A stretch of 5,355 bases of DNA from the NCBI GenBank assembly GCA_002352125.1, contig DEHU01000088.1, positions 624 through 5,978 on the forward strand. The letters are read 5' to 3'. The position numbers and the translations under genes are program-made. Origin of the DNA: Competibacteraceae bacterium UBA2792 (GTDB taxonomy: Bacteria > Pseudomonadota > Gammaproteobacteria > Competibacterales > Competibacteraceae). Positions 1 to 5,355 of this stretch are shown piece after piece (position 1 is the first letter of the stretch; each line of letters begins with the position of its first letter). The notes below the pieces were generated by a model that was given only the letters and a program-made list of their open reading frames with translations, ran no database searches and was not told where the DNA came from.

Positions 1-539
1 GCGACAAGGACAAGTTCAGCATGAGTCAACCCAAAGACGACACCCAGTTCGCCAACTACGCCCTGGACCCGCTATTGGCGCGGGTGCTGAACGCCATCTA
101 TGGCGACGCGCTGCCGATTCCGACTCCGCCGCGCAACGATCTACTACCGCTGGTGACGTACATGGCGCCCATCGCCGCGCCCGGCACGCCGGCCGGGCCG
201 GTCGCCGACTTGCTTCGACTCAACACGGGCATCGCGCCGACCGCCGCCGGGAAGCGCAGCCGGCTGGGCCTGCTGGCCGGCGATGCGGCGGGTTTTCCCA
301 ACGGCCGGCGGGTCTCGGACGACGTGCTCGACATTTCGGCCCGCATCGTGGTCGGCGTCTTGGCGGGCGACAAGTTCTCGGGCTTCCCGCACAACAGCAT
401 CGGCGACGGCGTCAACGCCAACGACGTACCCTACCGGGAGAGTTTCCCCTATCTGGGATTGGCGCATTCCGGCCGCAGCAGCCGCCACGCCGATCCGGGC
501 GAGCCGGGTTGCGCGAGCGGTAATTGCCCGGTGGATTGA
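1..539 (+). CDS. DUF4331 family protein, C-terminal part (5' truncated by window)
   Basis: The reading frame is already open at the window edge (first full codon at position 3) and ends at TGA 537-539. The ATG at 21 is therefore probably internal, and the true start lies upstream. The visible part of about 178 residues matches my recollection of the C-terminal end of DUF4331 proteins: a stretch PNGRRVSDDVLDI (about 297-336), then GDGVNANDVPY (about 403-435) and SFPYLGLAHSG shortly before the end. DUF4331 proteins are usually several hundred residues long and exported, and their biochemical function is not established. The tail ends in CASGNC, a possible disulfide or metal-binding pair, followed by PVD. 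The gene lies 27 bp upstream of the TPR gene on the same strand, so co-transcription is likely. The family call rests on remembered motifs. No function can be assigned beyond a probable periplasmic or extracellular location, and no signal peptide can be seen because the N-terminus is missing. Confidence 0.8.
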   Translation, partial: DKDKFSMSQPKDDTQFANYALDPLLARVLNAIYGDALPIPTPPRNDLLPLVTYMAPIAAPGTPAGPVADLLRLNTGIAPTAAGKRSRLGLLAGDAAGFPNGRRVSDDVLDISARIVVGVLAGDKFSGFPHNSIGDGVNANDVPYRESFPYLGLAHSGRSSRHADPGEPGCASGNCPVD

Positions 540-566
540 CGGCCCGCCCACCGCGCGAGATCGCTC

Positions 567-1805
567 ATGAATCCACTCCTCGCTTTCCATGCCATTCGCG
601 TTGGAGTCGATAGCGCGACCGGGCGGCGGTGCTGGCGCCTGCTGCTCGGCATGCTGCTGAGCGTCGCCGGCCCGGTGCTGGCGACGCCGTTCACTCCCAC
701 CGATCCCGATCGGGTCTTGGAGAAGCTGCCGCTCGTGGCGGCCGATGCCAAGGTCCGGGAACTACAAGAACTGCGCCGCCAGTTGAGCGGGCGGCCGGAC
801 GATCTGGAACTAGCGCTCCGGGTCGCCCGCCGCAACATCGAACTCGGCCGCGCCGAAGCCGATCCCCGCTACTACGGCTATGCTCAAGCGGCGCTGGCGC
901 CTTGGTGGAACCAAAACCCACCGCCGCCCGAGGTGCTGCTGCTACGCGCTGTGTTACGCCAAAACCGGCACGACTTCGACGGTGCCCTGGCCGACCTGCG
1001 GCAAGTGCTGGCGACCGATCCCCGCCACGCGCAAGCCTGGCTCACCCGCGCGGTGATCGAACAGGTCCAGGGCGAACCGGCGGCGGCGTTGCAAAGCTGT
1101 CTCGCCTTGCGGCGGCTGGCGAGTTCGCTGCTGCTCAACGCTTGCCTGAACGGCGCGCTCGGCCGCAACGGTCAGGTCGAGTTCGCTTACGCCAGCCTGC
1201 GCCGCGCTCTGGAGAACGCTCCCGAAATGGATGCGGAGGAACGGTTGTGGGTCACGACGGTGCTGGCGGAGCTCGCCGAACAGCGCGGCGACGCCCAGGC
1301 GGCGGAAACGCATTTTCGCGATGCGTTGGCCTTGGGGCGGCGCAACGTCTATCTGCTCGGCGTCTACGCCGACTTTCTGCTCGACCAGAACCGCCCGGCC
1401 GAAGCGCGTGCACTGCTCCGGGACGAGCAACGCGCCGACAACCTGCTGCTGCGATTGGCGCTGGCGGAGCGGCGATTGGACGATCCCGCCTGGCAACGTC
1501 ACGCCGGCATACTGGAAGCGCGGTTTGCCGCCGCTCGCGAGCGCGGCGACGAGACCCACATCGCCACCGAAGCCCGGCTAAAACTCGACTTGCGCCAACA
1601 ACCGGTCGAGGCGCTGCAACTCGCGCAACGCAACTGGGCGCAAAGACAGCGCGAACCCCGGGATGCCAGATTGTTGTTGGAAGCGGCGCTCGCGGCCGGC
1701 CAACCGGCCGCGGCGCACGAGGTGCTGGACTGGATGGCTCGCGTCAAGCTGGAAGATCGGCGTCTGGCCGAATTGAGTCAGCGGTTGCGGGAGCTTTCGT
1801 CATGA
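567..1805 (+). CDS. Secreted tetratricopeptide-repeat protein
   Basis: A 412-residue protein. The N-terminus has a long basic n-region with an RR pair at about 20-21, a hydrophobic core at about 25-39 (LLLGMLLSVAGPVLA), and a plausible signal peptidase site after A39, so it is probably periplasmic. The mature part is almost entirely helical and contains degenerate TPR units. The clearest is around residues 121-154 (LLLRAVLRQNRHDFDGALAD, then LATDP). Others lie near 155-180, 226-257, 260-290 and 364-395, each with the A/G and small-residue pattern of paired helices. TPRs mediate protein-protein contacts, and no catalytic motif is visible. The ATG at 567 has only a weak GAGA (557-560) as ribosome site, but an internal start would shorten or remove the signal sequence. 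Its stop overlaps the start of the HupE-like gene (ATGA, 1802-1805), indicating translational coupling. I infer that it acts as a scaffold or partner for the DUF4331 and HupE-like products. Confidence 0.85.
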   Translation: MNPLLAFHAIRVGVDSATGRRCWRLLLGMLLSVAGPVLATPFTPTDPDRVLEKLPLVAADAKVRELQELRRQLSGRPDDLELALRVARRNIELGRAEADPRYYGYAQAALAPWWNQNPPPPEVLLLRAVLRQNRHDFDGALADLRQVLATDPRHAQAWLTRAVIEQVQGEPAAALQSCLALRRLASSLLLNACLNGALGRNGQVEFAYASLRRALENAPEMDAEERLWVTTVLAELAEQRGDAQAAETHFRDALALGRRNVYLLGVYADFLLDQNRPAEARALLRDEQRADNLLLRLALAERRLDDPAWQRHAGILEARFAAARERGDETHIATEARLKLDLRQQPVEALQLAQRNWAQRQREPRDARLLLEAALAAGQPAAAHEVLDWMARVKLEDRRLAELSQRLRELSS

Positions 1806-3016
1806 ATCGAAAACCGTGGTTCGCGCTGGCGCTGCTGCTGGGACTGGCGCCAGTCGCCTTCGCCCACAAACCCAGCGACAGCTATCTGAGCCTGACGCCG
1901 CGCGACGGCGGTTGGACCGCGCGCTGGGACATCGCGCTGCGCGATCTGGAATACGCCATCGGCTTGGACGGCAACGGCGATGGCGCGATCACCTGGGGCG
2001 AAGTGCGTGCCCGCGAAAGCGTGGTGATCGCTTACGCGCTGGCGCATCTGACGCTGCGCGCCGGCGATGCGAACTGCGCCGCGCGATCCGGCCCGCTGCA
2101 AGTCGTCGAACACGGCGACGGTGTTTACGCCGTGCTCGATTTCGCTCTGAATTGTCCGGCGCCCGGCGCGCAGGTGCTCGACTATCGCCTCTTTTTCGAT
2201 CTCGACCCTTCGCACCGGGGCCTGCTGCGGGTGGACGCGCCGGCCGGAACCGAAACCGTCGTGCTGTCGCCGGAACAACCGCAACACCTGCTGAACGCGG
2301 CGCCCGCCAGCGGTTGGCAACAATTCGCGAGCTACTGGAAAGAAGGGGTTTGGCACATCTGGATCGGCTTCGACCACATCCTGTTCCTGTTGGCCTTGCT
2401 GTTGCCGGCGGTGCTGTGGCGGGAAAACGGCCGCTGGCGGCCGGCGACGGCGCTGCGGACGGTGTTGCTGGAAACCGCCGGCATCGTCACCGCTTTCACG
2501 GTGGCCCACTCGCTGACGCTGACCCTCGCAGTGCTGGGCGTGGTCGATTTGCCCAGCCGGCTGGTGGAAACCGCAATCGCGCTCACCATCGTGCTGGCGG
2601 CACTCAACAACTTGTTCCCGCTGGTGACGACCCGCCGCTGGTCCCTAGCCTTTGGACTGGGTTTGATCCACGGCTTCGGCTTCGCCAGCGTGCTGCGGGA
2701 TTTAGGTCTGCCCAACAACGCCTTGGCGCTGGCGCTGGCCGGCTTCAACTTGGGGGTCGAAACCGGGCAACTGGCCATCGTCGCCATCGCGCTGCCGCTG
2801 GCGTTCGTCCTGCGCCAAACCTGGCTGTATCGGCGATTGGCGCTGCCGGTCGGTTCGGCCGCCGTCGCCCTGCTCGCGCTGGTTTGGTGCATGGAGCGCG
2901 GTCTGAACATCAACTTGCTTTCTCCGGTGGCGCACGGCGTGGCGACAGCAACGCTAGCCTCGCCCGTTTCGCTTCCCGGCGTTCATCGATCTTTACCACA
3001 ACCCAATCCGATTTAA
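1802..3016 (+). CDS. HupE/UreJ-2 family membrane protein with periplasmic domain
   Basis: A 404-residue protein. Residues 1-21 form a signal peptide (core FALALLLGLAPVAFA, cleaved before H22). Residues 22-180 form a soluble domain of mainly beta character, predicted periplasmic. It holds a complete EF-hand-type loop at 56-67 (D56, N58, D60, T64, E67). About six or seven membrane segments follow (roughly 183-205, 225-247, 253-274, 281-299, 306-336, 346-363). Conserved polar residues sit inside or next to the helices: H185, D191 and H192 (HIWIGFDH), H236 (FTVAHSLTL), H290 (LIHGFGFA), and N316 and E320 (NLGVETGQ). HupE/UreJ proteins are linked to nickel uptake, but substrates of this longer subfamily are not established, so metal transport here is inference. 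The start is firm: ATG 1802 has GGGAG at 1789-1793 and overlaps the TPR stop. The same frame is open back to 629, but that stretch is shadow of the TPR gene. Two cysteines (C92, C118) could form a disulfide in the periplasmic domain. Confidence 0.88.
   Translation: MNRKPWFALALLLGLAPVAFAHKPSDSYLSLTPRDGGWTARWDIALRDLEYAIGLDGNGDGAITWGEVRARESVVIAYALAHLTLRAGDANCAARSGPLQVVEHGDGVYAVLDFALNCPAPGAQVLDYRLFFDLDPSHRGLLRVDAPAGTETVVLSPEQPQHLLNAAPASGWQQFASYWKEGVWHIWIGFDHILFLLALLLPAVLWRENGRWRPATALRTVLLETAGIVTAFTVAHSLTLTLAVLGVVDLPSRLVETAIALTIVLAALNNLFPLVTTRRWSLAFGLGLIHGFGFASVLRDLGLPNNALALALAGFNLGVETGQLAIVAIALPLAFVLRQTWLYRRLALPVGSAAVALLALVWCMERGLNINLLSPVAHGVATATLASPVSLPGVHRSLPQPNPI
1967..2002 (+). other. EF-hand-like calcium-binding loop in the HupE-like protein
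   Basis: The codons for residues 56-67 read DGNGDGAITWGE. This fits the 12-residue EF-hand loop: Asp at positions 1 and 5, Asn at 3, Gly at 6, Ile at 8, Thr at 9 and Glu at 12. It lies in the predicted periplasmic domain before the first membrane helix. Only one loop is visible. Calcium binding is inferred from the motif alone. Confidence 0.7.
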
Positions 3017-3020
3017 TCTG

Positions 3021-3026
3021 AGGAGG
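3021..3026 (+). promoter_or_regulatory. Strong ribosome binding site of the truncated hemoglobin gene
   Basis: AGGAGG lies 8 nt before ATG 3035 and is the strongest Shine-Dalgarno match in the window. It fixes the start codon and suggests that this gene is translated more strongly than the upstream genes of the operon, whose sites are weaker. Confidence 0.85.
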
Positions 3027-3034
3027 ATACCGTC

Positions 3035-3487
3035 ATGTTTGCTACCGTTCGCTTTCATCGGCTGTTGCCCATCGCGGGCGCTCTGGCGTTGACCGCCTGC
3101 TTTACCCACTCGCCACCGACCCACACCAACGCTCCGACTCTGTACGAGCGGCTGGGCGGACAGCCGGCGATCAACGCCGTAGTGGACGACTTCGTCGCCA
3201 ACGTCGCAGCCGATCAACGCATCAACCGCTTCTTCGCCAACGCCAACGTGCCGCGCCTCAAGCGTCTGCTGGCCGAGCAAATTTGCGCCGGCGCCGGCGG
3301 CCCCTGTACCTACACCGGACAAGACATGAAGACGGCTCATGCCGGCATGGGCGTCGGCGACCACGATTTCAACGCCTTGGTCGAGGATCTCATCAAGAGT
3401 CTGGACAAGTACAAGGTGCCGACGAAAGAGCAACAGGAATTGCTGGCGCTGCTGGGACCGGTGCGCAAAGACATCGTCACTCGTTGA
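3035..3487 (+). CDS. Lipoprotein with group 1 truncated hemoglobin domain
   Basis: A 150-residue protein. Residues 1-21 form a lipoprotein signal peptide ending in a canonical lipobox (L19-T20-A21-C22). Lipidation at C22 would anchor the protein in the envelope, and F23 at +2 favours the outer membrane. Residues 36-150 form a compact 2-on-2 globin of the group 1 (trHbN) type: LYERLGGQPAI at 36-46, F66-F67 at the CD corner, GGP at 88-90, Y93-T94-G95, and MKTAH at 98-102, where H102 aligns with the proximal heme ligand F8. Compared from memory with Synechocystis GlbN and M. tuberculosis trHbN, the usual B10 Tyr is V54, E7 is L75, E10 is L78 and E11 is L79, so the distal pocket appears apolar. 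Cysteines C84 and C91 flank the E-F turn. The gene follows the HupE-like gene by 18 bp with an AGGAGG site. Group 1 truncated globins bind O2 or NO. The role of exported lipid-anchored members is not established. Confidence 0.88.
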   Translation: MFATVRFHRLLPIAGALALTACFTHSPPTHTNAPTLYERLGGQPAINAVVDDFVANVAADQRINRFFANANVPRLKRLLAEQICAGAGGPCTYTGQDMKTAHAGMGVGDHDFNALVEDLIKSLDKYKVPTKEQQELLALLGPVRKDIVTR

Positions 3488-3546
3488 CTACGCTCCAGAA
3501 ACAAGGCCATGCACGCGAGCAGCGCACTCTCTTTCCAGCCGGCCGA

Positions 3547-3556
3547 GCAACGTTGC
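3547..3556. repeat. 10-bp perfect palindrome, possible operator
   Basis: GCAACGTTGC is a perfect inverted repeat with no spacer. It lies in the intergenic region before the sigma factor gene and overlaps the first four bases of the proposed -35 box (3553-3558). A dimeric regulator could bind there and compete with RNA polymerase. A 10-bp palindrome in GC-rich DNA can also arise by chance, so this is only a candidate. Confidence 0.3.
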
Positions 3557-3581
3557 CGCGTGCGATGCAGCCAGCTAGAAT
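3553..3581 (+). promoter_or_regulatory. Candidate sigma70-type promoter of the ECF sigma gene
   Basis: TTGCCG (3553-3558) and TAGAAT (3576-3581) are separated by 17 bp, the preferred spacing of housekeeping promoters. Each hexamer departs only slightly from consensus (TTGACA, TATAAT). Transcription would begin near 3588, leaving a leader of about 30 nt before the GTG at 3617. It sits in the only sizeable intergenic gap, 66 bp after the globin stop, which suits a separate transcript for the sigma/anti-sigma pair. I see no clear ECF-type autoregulatory promoter, but the consensus for this ECF group is unknown to me. Confidence 0.5.
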
Positions 3582-3616
3582 CCCGGCATAACATCACTGG
3601 GAGCAGGCGAAGCGCC

Positions 3617-4189
3617 GTGGACCTGGCTGGCCAATCCTCATCCCCTCAATCCGATCCGCTGGCCGACCTGCTGGCGGCCACCGCTCGCGGCGACCGCCAA
3701 GCGTTCGCGGAACTGTACCGGCTCACCCGAAGCCGCCTGTATGCGATCACGCTGACGTTGCTGCGCCAACAAGAGGCGGCGGAAGACGTTTTGCAGGAAA
3801 CCTACCTGGCCGTTTGGCGTACCGCCGGGCAATACCAGCCCGGCCGGGCGCCGGTTCTGGTCTGGCTCATGGCGATAGCCCGCCACCGGGCCATCGAGTT
3901 GTTGCGTCAACGGCGGCGGCGGGCAGCGGAAATCAACGCCGAACCGCTGGCCGAAGAAGCTTTGCAGATTCCCGATCCCCAACCCTCGCAATCGGTCGAT
4001 CACTTGGCCCACGCCATTCAGGAGTGTTTACGACGCCTGTCTGCTGACCAATCCCAGGCAATCGGGCTCGCCTTCTTTCACGGTCTCAGCCACGAGGAGC
4101 TGGCGGCGCGGTTAAAAACGCCGCTCGGCACGGTCAAAAGCTGGGTACGACGGGGTTTGCTGCAACTGAAGGGGTGCCTGGAATCATGA
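3617..4189 (+). CDS. ECF-type RNA polymerase sigma factor
   Basis: From GTG 3617 the product has 190 residues, a normal ECF length. Region sigma2 spans about 29-100: AFAELYRLTRSRLYAI, then the core-binding segment AEDVLQETYLAVWR (55-68) and WLMAIARHRAIELLRQRRRR (83-102), which covers the -10 recognition part. A variable linker (103-134) leads to sigma4 (about 135-188), with LSADQSQAIGLAFFHGLSHE and the helix-turn-helix recognition helix TPLGTVKSWVRRGLLQLK (168-185). The frame is open back to an ATG at 3509, but those 36 extra codons are not sigma-like and lie across the proposed promoter. The GTG has GGGAG (3599-3603) and AGGCGA (3605-3610) upstream. The stop overlaps the next ATG (ATGA 4186-4189), so sigma and anti-sigma are probably translationally coupled. 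The protein should direct RNA polymerase to a stress regulon and be held inactive by the next gene's product. The regulon and exact ECF group cannot be read from the sequence. Confidence 0.9.
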   Translation: MDLAGQSSSPQSDPLADLLAATARGDRQAFAELYRLTRSRLYAITLTLLRQQEAAEDVLQETYLAVWRTAGQYQPGRAPVLVWLMAIARHRAIELLRQRRRRAAEINAEPLAEEALQIPDPQPSQSVDHLAHAIQECLRRLSADQSQAIGLAFFHGLSHEELAARLKTPLGTVKSWVRRGLLQLKGCLES

Positions 4190-4740
4190 ACCGGAACGAA
4201 GCCGAAAGCCTGGCGGGCGATTACGTGCTCGGCACGCTGAGCGGGCCGGAACTGGCCGAGTTCGAGGCGAACCTGGCCCGAAACCCCGAATTGCAGCGGC
4301 AAGTTGCCGCCTGGGAACGGCGTCTGACTCCGCTGGCGGCCACCTTGCCGGAGGTGGAACCCCGCGCGTCGGTCTGGGATGCCATCGAAGCGGCGTTGGA
4401 CGAGGCGGGTCCGCCCGCGACCGTGACCGTGCGCGCGGAAGAAGGCGAATGGCGGATGCTGGTGCCCGGCACGGAAATCAAGGTGCTCATGGTGGACCGG
4501 GAGGCCGGTTTTCAATCTTTCCTGCTGCGGCTGGCACCCGGCACCCTGCTGCCTCCGCACGACCACAGCATTTTGGAAGAATGCCTGCTACTGGAAGGCG
4601 ACATGCTGATCGGGGACCGCGCCTACAGCCGGGGCGACTATCACGCGGCACTACCCGGCTCGCGGCACGCGCCCATCTCCACTCGCAACGGCGGCATCGT
4701 GTTCATCCGCAGCGAATTGCGCCCGGAAATGTTGGGTTGA
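4186..4740 (+). CDS. Putative anti-sigma factor: RskA-like N-terminus plus ChrR-like cupin
   Basis: A 184-residue protein with no membrane segment, so it is probably cytoplasmic. Residues 1-71 resemble the N-terminal sigma-binding region of RskA-type anti-sigma factors: AGDYVLGTLSGPELAEFE (10-27), a WERRLTPLA segment (43-51) and VWDAIEAAL (63-71). Residues 80-178 form a cupin. Motif 1 fits G(X)5HXH(X)3E(X)6G exactly (G119, H125, H127, E131, G138), and motif 2 is GDYHAALPGSRH (150-161), so the usual metal ligands H125, H127, E131 and H161 are present. The cupin resembles the C-terminal domain of ChrR, the zinc anti-sigma factor of Rhodobacter, but ChrR's N-terminal zinc motif HxxxCxxC is absent. 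I chose ATG 4186 (AAGGGG at 4169-4174, coupled to the sigma stop) over the in-frame GTG at 4174. I infer that the cupin senses a metal, oxidant or small molecule and releases the sigma factor. Confidence 0.82.
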   Translation: MNRNEAESLAGDYVLGTLSGPELAEFEANLARNPELQRQVAAWERRLTPLAATLPEVEPRASVWDAIEAALDEAGPPATVTVRAEEGEWRMLVPGTEIKVLMVDREAGFQSFLLRLAPGTLLPPHDHSILEECLLLEGDMLIGDRAYSRGDYHAALPGSRHAPISTRNGGIVFIRSELRPEMLG

Positions 4741-4746
4741 ATACCG

Positions 4747-5355
4747 CTAGCGCCACGGCGCGGGGATGAATTCGGTTTCGCCCGGAACCGGCGTGAATCG
4801 CCCCTCTGCCCAATCGGCCTTGGCTCGCTCGATGCGTTCCCGCGAACGCGCCACGAAGTTCCAATAAATGAATCGCTTGCCGTCCAACGGCGCACCGCCT
4901 AGCAACATCAACCGGACTGGCGTTCGCGCTTGCAGGCGCACCGTCCGGTCCGGCGCCAGCACCGCCAGTTGACCGGCTGCCAACGGCTCGCCTTCCACCG
5001 CCAACTCCCCCTCCGCCAGATAAACCCCGCATTCCGGGTAATCCCGCGGCAACTCCAGTATCGCGCCTGCCGCCAGTTCCGCGTCGGCCTGGAGGGTCGG
5101 CGAATACGCGATAACTGGCGATTCCAAACCGAACGCCGCGCCGATCAGCAGCCGCAGCGACACGCCATCGGCCGCGAACGCCGGCAACGCTTCCGCCGGA
5201 TAATGCTGGAATGCCGGTTCCATCTCCTCGCGTTCGGCCGGCAGCGCCAACCAGATTTGGATACCCTGTACCGCGACTTGACCGGTGCGAACATCGGCCG
5301 GCACCCGTTCCGAGTGAACGATGCCGCGCCCGGCCGCCATCAGGTTGATCGCGCC
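4747..5355 (-). CDS. Pirin family protein (N-terminus beyond window end)
   Basis: This is read on the minus strand. The stop is at 4747-4749, and the frame stays open to the window edge, giving 202 visible residues. Bacterial pirins have roughly 280-290 residues, so about 80-90 N-terminal residues are missing. The visible part begins GAINLMAAGRGIVHSER. The H (codon 5314-5316) and E (codon 5308-5310) of IVHSE correspond to the last two of the four metal ligands known in human pirin; the HxH pair would lie off-window. QIWLALP follows, and then the C-terminal cupin (SPVIAYSPTLQADAEL, LMLLGGAPLDGKRF). The end FIYWNFVARSRERIERAKAD and PGETEFIPAP is typical of bacterial pirins. Pirins are iron-binding bicupin proteins, and some oxidise quercetin, but the substrate is unknown here. 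The gene converges on the anti-sigma gene with only 6 bp between stops, so it is separately transcribed and no terminator fits between them. An internal Met (5338-5340) is not the likely start because GAINL before it is conserved pirin sequence. Confidence 0.92.
   Translation of the reverse strand, partial: GAINLMAAGRGIVHSERVPADVRTGQVAVQGIQIWLALPAEREEMEPAFQHYPAEALPAFAADGVSLRLLIGAAFGLESPVIAYSPTLQADAELAAGAILELPRDYPECGVYLAEGELAVEGEPLAAGQLAVLAPDRTVRLQARTPVRLMLLGGAPLDGKRFIYWNFVARSRERIERAKADWAEGRFTPVPGETEFIPAPWR

Noticed and set aside
21..23. ATG 21 as the start of the DUF4331-family gene.
   Set aside because: The frame is open to the window edge, there is no ribosome site, and the protein from there has no signal peptide and is far shorter than the family.
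629..1801. Long open frame upstream of and in frame with the HupE-like gene, which could make a 795-residue fusion.
   Set aside because: The translation is Arg/Ala/Gly-rich low-complexity sequence with no family features. It is the shadow of the TPR gene in GC-rich DNA, and the HupE-like protein has its own signal peptide at 1802.
1778..2509. A 243-codon minus-strand open frame opposite the HupE-like gene.
   Set aside because: It has no recognisable motif, and its composition (runs of R, Q, G and V) is what the complement of a GC-rich coding frame gives. The plus-strand gene is clearly real.
2982..3017. Possible separate promoter for the globin gene (TTTAAT at 3012-3017 in a locally AT-rich stretch).
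   Set aside because: No acceptable -35 hexamer lies 16-18 bp upstream. The AT-rich stretch is the end of the HupE-like coding region.
1816..3021. A 401-codon alternative plus-strand frame overlapping nearly all of the HupE-like gene.
   Set aside because: It is arginine-rich with no domain signal and lies in a second frame of a well-supported membrane protein gene.
3511..3563. Inverted pair GCACGCG (3511-3517) and CGCGTGC (3557-3563) as a terminator after the globin gene.
   Set aside because: The loop would be 39 nt, and no run of T follows. The second arm overlaps the proposed promoter, so an intrinsic terminator is not supported.
4751..4760. CGCCACGGCG at the convergent stops as a terminator hairpin.
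   Set aside because: The stem is 4 bp with a 2-nt loop, too tight to form, and no T-tract follows on either strand.

Overview
The window is gene-dense, GC-rich bacterial DNA. Its gene families and codon use suggest a proteobacterium, most likely a gammaproteobacterium. No ribosomal or other marker gene is present, so the lineage is an inference.

Layout: (1) Positions 1-3487 hold a run of four same-strand genes for envelope or exported proteins: the C-terminal part of a DUF4331-family protein (truncated by the window start), a secreted TPR protein, a HupE/UreJ-type membrane protein with a large periplasmic N-terminal domain, and a lipoprotein carrying a group 1 truncated hemoglobin domain. 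The gaps are 27 bp, a 4-bp ATGA overlap, and 18 bp, so they look like one operon. (2) Positions 3488-3616 form the only real intergenic region, 129 bp. It contains a sigma70-like promoter candidate and a 10-bp perfect palindrome. (3) Positions 3617-4740 encode an ECF sigma factor and, through another ATGA overlap, its likely anti-sigma factor. That protein joins an RskA-like N-terminal region to a ChrR-like cupin domain and has no membrane helix. (4) Positions 4747-5355 hold the C-terminal two thirds of a pirin-family protein on the minus strand. It converges on the anti-sigma gene with a 6-bp gap and is cut by the window end.

How they may work together (inference): DUF4331, TPR and HupE/UreJ_2 proteins look like an uncharacterised envelope module, possibly linked to metal handling, and here it carries an exported heme protein. 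The sigma/anti-sigma pair looks like a cytoplasmic sensor circuit in which the metal-binding cupin is the signal input. Truncated globin, ChrR-like cupin and pirin all belong to families tied to redox or metal chemistry, but nothing in the sequence proves that the sigma factor controls its neighbours.

The window has no rRNA, tRNA, CRISPR array, insertion sequence or convincing intrinsic terminator. The most unusual points are the lipid-anchored globin with an all-apolar predicted distal pocket, the membrane-free RskA-like/cupin anti-sigma fusion, and a canonical EF-hand loop in the periplasmic part of the HupE-like protein.
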